Below, one piece after another: positions 62,111-64,000 of a stretch of 64,000 nt of DNA. Under the pieces are notes generated by a model. It saw only the letters and a program-made list of their open reading frames with translations. It searched no databases and was not told the origin of the DNA. Position numbers and translations under genes: made by a program. Position 1 is the first letter of the stretch. Every line of letters begins with the position of its first letter. This DNA is from Boswellia sacra (Eukaryota > Streptophyta > Magnoliopsida > Sapindales > Burseraceae), in the NCBI GenBank assembly GCA_013180625.2, contig SNVD02015055.1:33257-97256 (forward strand), given 5' to 3'.

Positions 62111-63015
62111 TTAAAAAGGATCGACTAAAGCAATGGACTCTTCATTTTGGTCCAAATTTTCAAAGAATGGTTTTAACCGTTGTCCATTAACTTTAAACAC
62201 ATGACCATTCTTTGGGTTCTCAATTTCAACTGCTCCATGAGGGAAAACATTTTTAACAATGAAAGGCCCAGTCCAACGTGACCGAAGTTTACCAGGAAAT
62301 AAATGCAACCTTGAATCATACAAAAGAACTTTTTGTGAAGGTTCAAAAGATTTTCTAACAATAAAATTGTCATGAAAAACCTTCATTTTTTCTTTGTAGA
62401 TTTTAGAATTTTCATAAGCCTCATTCCTGATTTCTTCAAGTTCACTCAGTTGGAGTTTTCGTAACTTGCAAGCATCATTCAAGTTTGTGTTGAATGTTTT
62501 AATAGCCCAATAAGCTTTATGCTCAATTTCCACAGGCAAGTGACAAGGTTTTTCATAAACTAGTCTATAAGGAGACATTCCCAATGATGTTTTAAAAGCA
62601 GTTCGGTAAGCCCAAAGTGCATCATTAAGTCTTAAAGACCAATCTTTACGATTTGGGTTAACCGTTTTTTTTAAGATCTGTTTATCTCCCTATTAGCTAA
62701 TTCAACTTGTCCACTTGTTTGTGGGTGATAAGGTGTAGAAATTTTATGGGTTATTCAATATTTCTTCATTAAAGTTTCAAATGGTTTATTACAAAAATGG
62801 TACCCCAATCCCCACTAATAATTGCTTCGAGGAATTCCAAATCTACTCAAGATATTCTCCTTCAAGAATTTGACAATTGTTTTGTGATCATTGTTTCGAC
62901 ATGGAATTGCCTCGACCCATTTTGAAACATAGTCTACTGCAACACACAAAACCAAATGACGGTGGAAAGGGTCACATAAAATCAATACCCCAACAGTCAA
63001 AGATTTCAACAACAA
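62111..63015 (-). pseudogene. Gypsy integrase, frame-broken
   Basis: The core begins around 63015 (AVDYVSKWVEAIPCRNND, an Athila/Tat integrase landmark). It is interrupted by stops and small indels between about 62585 and 62815, where an HPQTSGQVE-like region is still readable. The C-terminal part is open from 62584 to 62111 (landmarks [20 protein letters not shown] and [18 protein letters not shown]). Integrase inserts the element DNA; this copy is inactive. Confidence 0.88.
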
Positions 63016-63076
63016 GAATGGGATTCAAAGGCATCATGTTTCTTTTTGAAATGGATCCCAATTTTTGACAATTTTC

Positions 63077-63922
63077 TTACGTTTTGCAAAATACATGTGC
63101 ATCTTTAAATAAGGTGGGCCAATAAAATCCACATTGCAAGATTTTAGCAGCTGTTTTTCTAGATAAAAAATGTCCTCCACATGCTTCGGAATGACAAAAG
63201 TTAATGACACTACTTACCTCATTGTCGGGTATACATCTTCTTATTATTTGATCTGGACAATATTTGAAAAGATACGGATCATCCCAGTAAAAATTTTTCA
63301 CCTCGGTTAAAAATTTTCTTTTGTCTTGAGTATTCCAATGAGGTGGCATTTTCCCTGTCGCAAGAAAATTTACAATGTTAGCAAACCAAGGTACAGTAGC
63401 AACAGAAAATAAAAATTCATCAGGAAAGGAATCATTGATAGGTGAAGTTTCAATTAATGTCTCTGTCGTTAGTCTTGAAAGATGATCAGCAACGACATTT
63501 TCGGCTCCTGTCTTATCCTTTATTGTGATGTTGAATTCTTGGAGCAATAAGATCCACCGTATCAATCTAGGTTTTGCATCCTGTTTAGTCATTAAATATC
63601 TCACAGCTGCATGGTCAGTGTAAACAATTGTTGGAGAGACAATTAAATAAGATCGAAATTTGTCCAATGCAAATACTACTGCAAGTAGTTCTTTCTCAGT
63701 TGTTGTGTAATTCATTTGTGCATCATTTAAAGTCCTACTTGCATAGTATATTACATAAGGCTTACCTTCTTTTCTTTGTCCTAAGACAGCACCAACGGAA
63801 TAGTCACTTGCATCACACATCAATTCAAAAGGCAAGGACCAATCAGGAGATTGCATAATTGGAGCAGTTGTTAAAAGCCCAATTAATGTATCAAAGGCAT
63901 TGACATTCTTGAGTCCATTCAA
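63077..63922 (-). pseudogene. Gypsy RNase H and integrase zinc-binding region
   Basis: Open for 281 codons. RNase H landmarks are [50 protein letters not shown] and [11 protein letters not shown]. Then comes the H2C2 zinc region ([26 protein letters not shown]). Right of 63922 the RT thumb continues to the window edge in a broken frame. Confidence 0.9.
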
Positions 63923-64000
63923 AGGAAGTATCTTTTATTAAGAGGTTACAAAGAGGTTTAGATATAGCACTAAAATTTCCTATGAACCTCCTATAAAATC

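Larger units (their letters stand above)
57476..64000 (-). mobile_element. Ty3/gypsy element (Athila/Tat group), 3' part
   Basis: Minus-strand element entering from the right edge. From right to left: the end of RT, RNase H, integrase, a 1.8-kb segment with the LOG frame, the conserved block with CATTGAGGACAATG (60274-60310), a spacer, the polypurine tract and the 3' LTR. RNase H and integrase sequences ([33 protein letters not shown]) are those of the Athila/Tat/Ogre branch. The 5' half and 5' LTR are outside the window. Confidence 0.85.

Overview
This is plant nuclear DNA, and the gene content fits a eudicot; I cannot name the species. The evidence is spliced GT-AG genes of plant-specific families (PHO1, ICME), an AT-rich background, and a dense set of typical plant transposable elements. 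No rRNA, tRNA, CRISPR array or bacterial operon was recognised.

Left part (1-29 kb), the host genes. A PHO1-family phosphate exporter lies on the minus strand (1-4025); 11 exons are visible and the C-terminal end runs off the window. About 14 kb of low-gene DNA follows. It holds a miniature LTR element (TRIM, 11582-12134), a diverged local duplication (about 13.0 and 13.7 kb), an AT-rich terminal-inverted-repeat element (14967-15942) and a Mutator-like MITE (16997-17570). A complete 11-exon gene for a prenylcysteine methylesterase (ICME family, 465 residues) follows on the plus strand (18071-25691). A second possible Mutator-like element lies at about 27.5-29.1 kb.

Middle part (29-57 kb), a nest of repeats. 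Fragments of an endogenous caulimovirid (pararetrovirus) are arranged head to head as an interrupted inverted repeat. One arm is split by a young Ty1/copia element (33225-38772, TSD aataa). The right end of the viral block is cut by an internally deleted Sirevirus-like copia element (40492-47561). After a short degenerate minisatellite comes a CACTA transposon end (47791), which a second, full-length Sirevirus-like element (48605-57097, TSD tatta) has split.

Right part (57-64 kb). A Ty3/gypsy element of the Athila/Tat group lies on the minus strand, with its 3' LTR near 57.5-59.0 kb and its pol gene running off the right edge. Between the end of integrase and the 3' conserved block it carries an intact, intronless open reading frame for a LOG-family protein (cytokinin riboside 5'-monophosphate phosphoribohydrolase; 60433-61083), plus a second unexplained open frame. 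A hormone-activating enzyme apparently captured by, or inserted into, a gypsy element is the most striking feature of the window.
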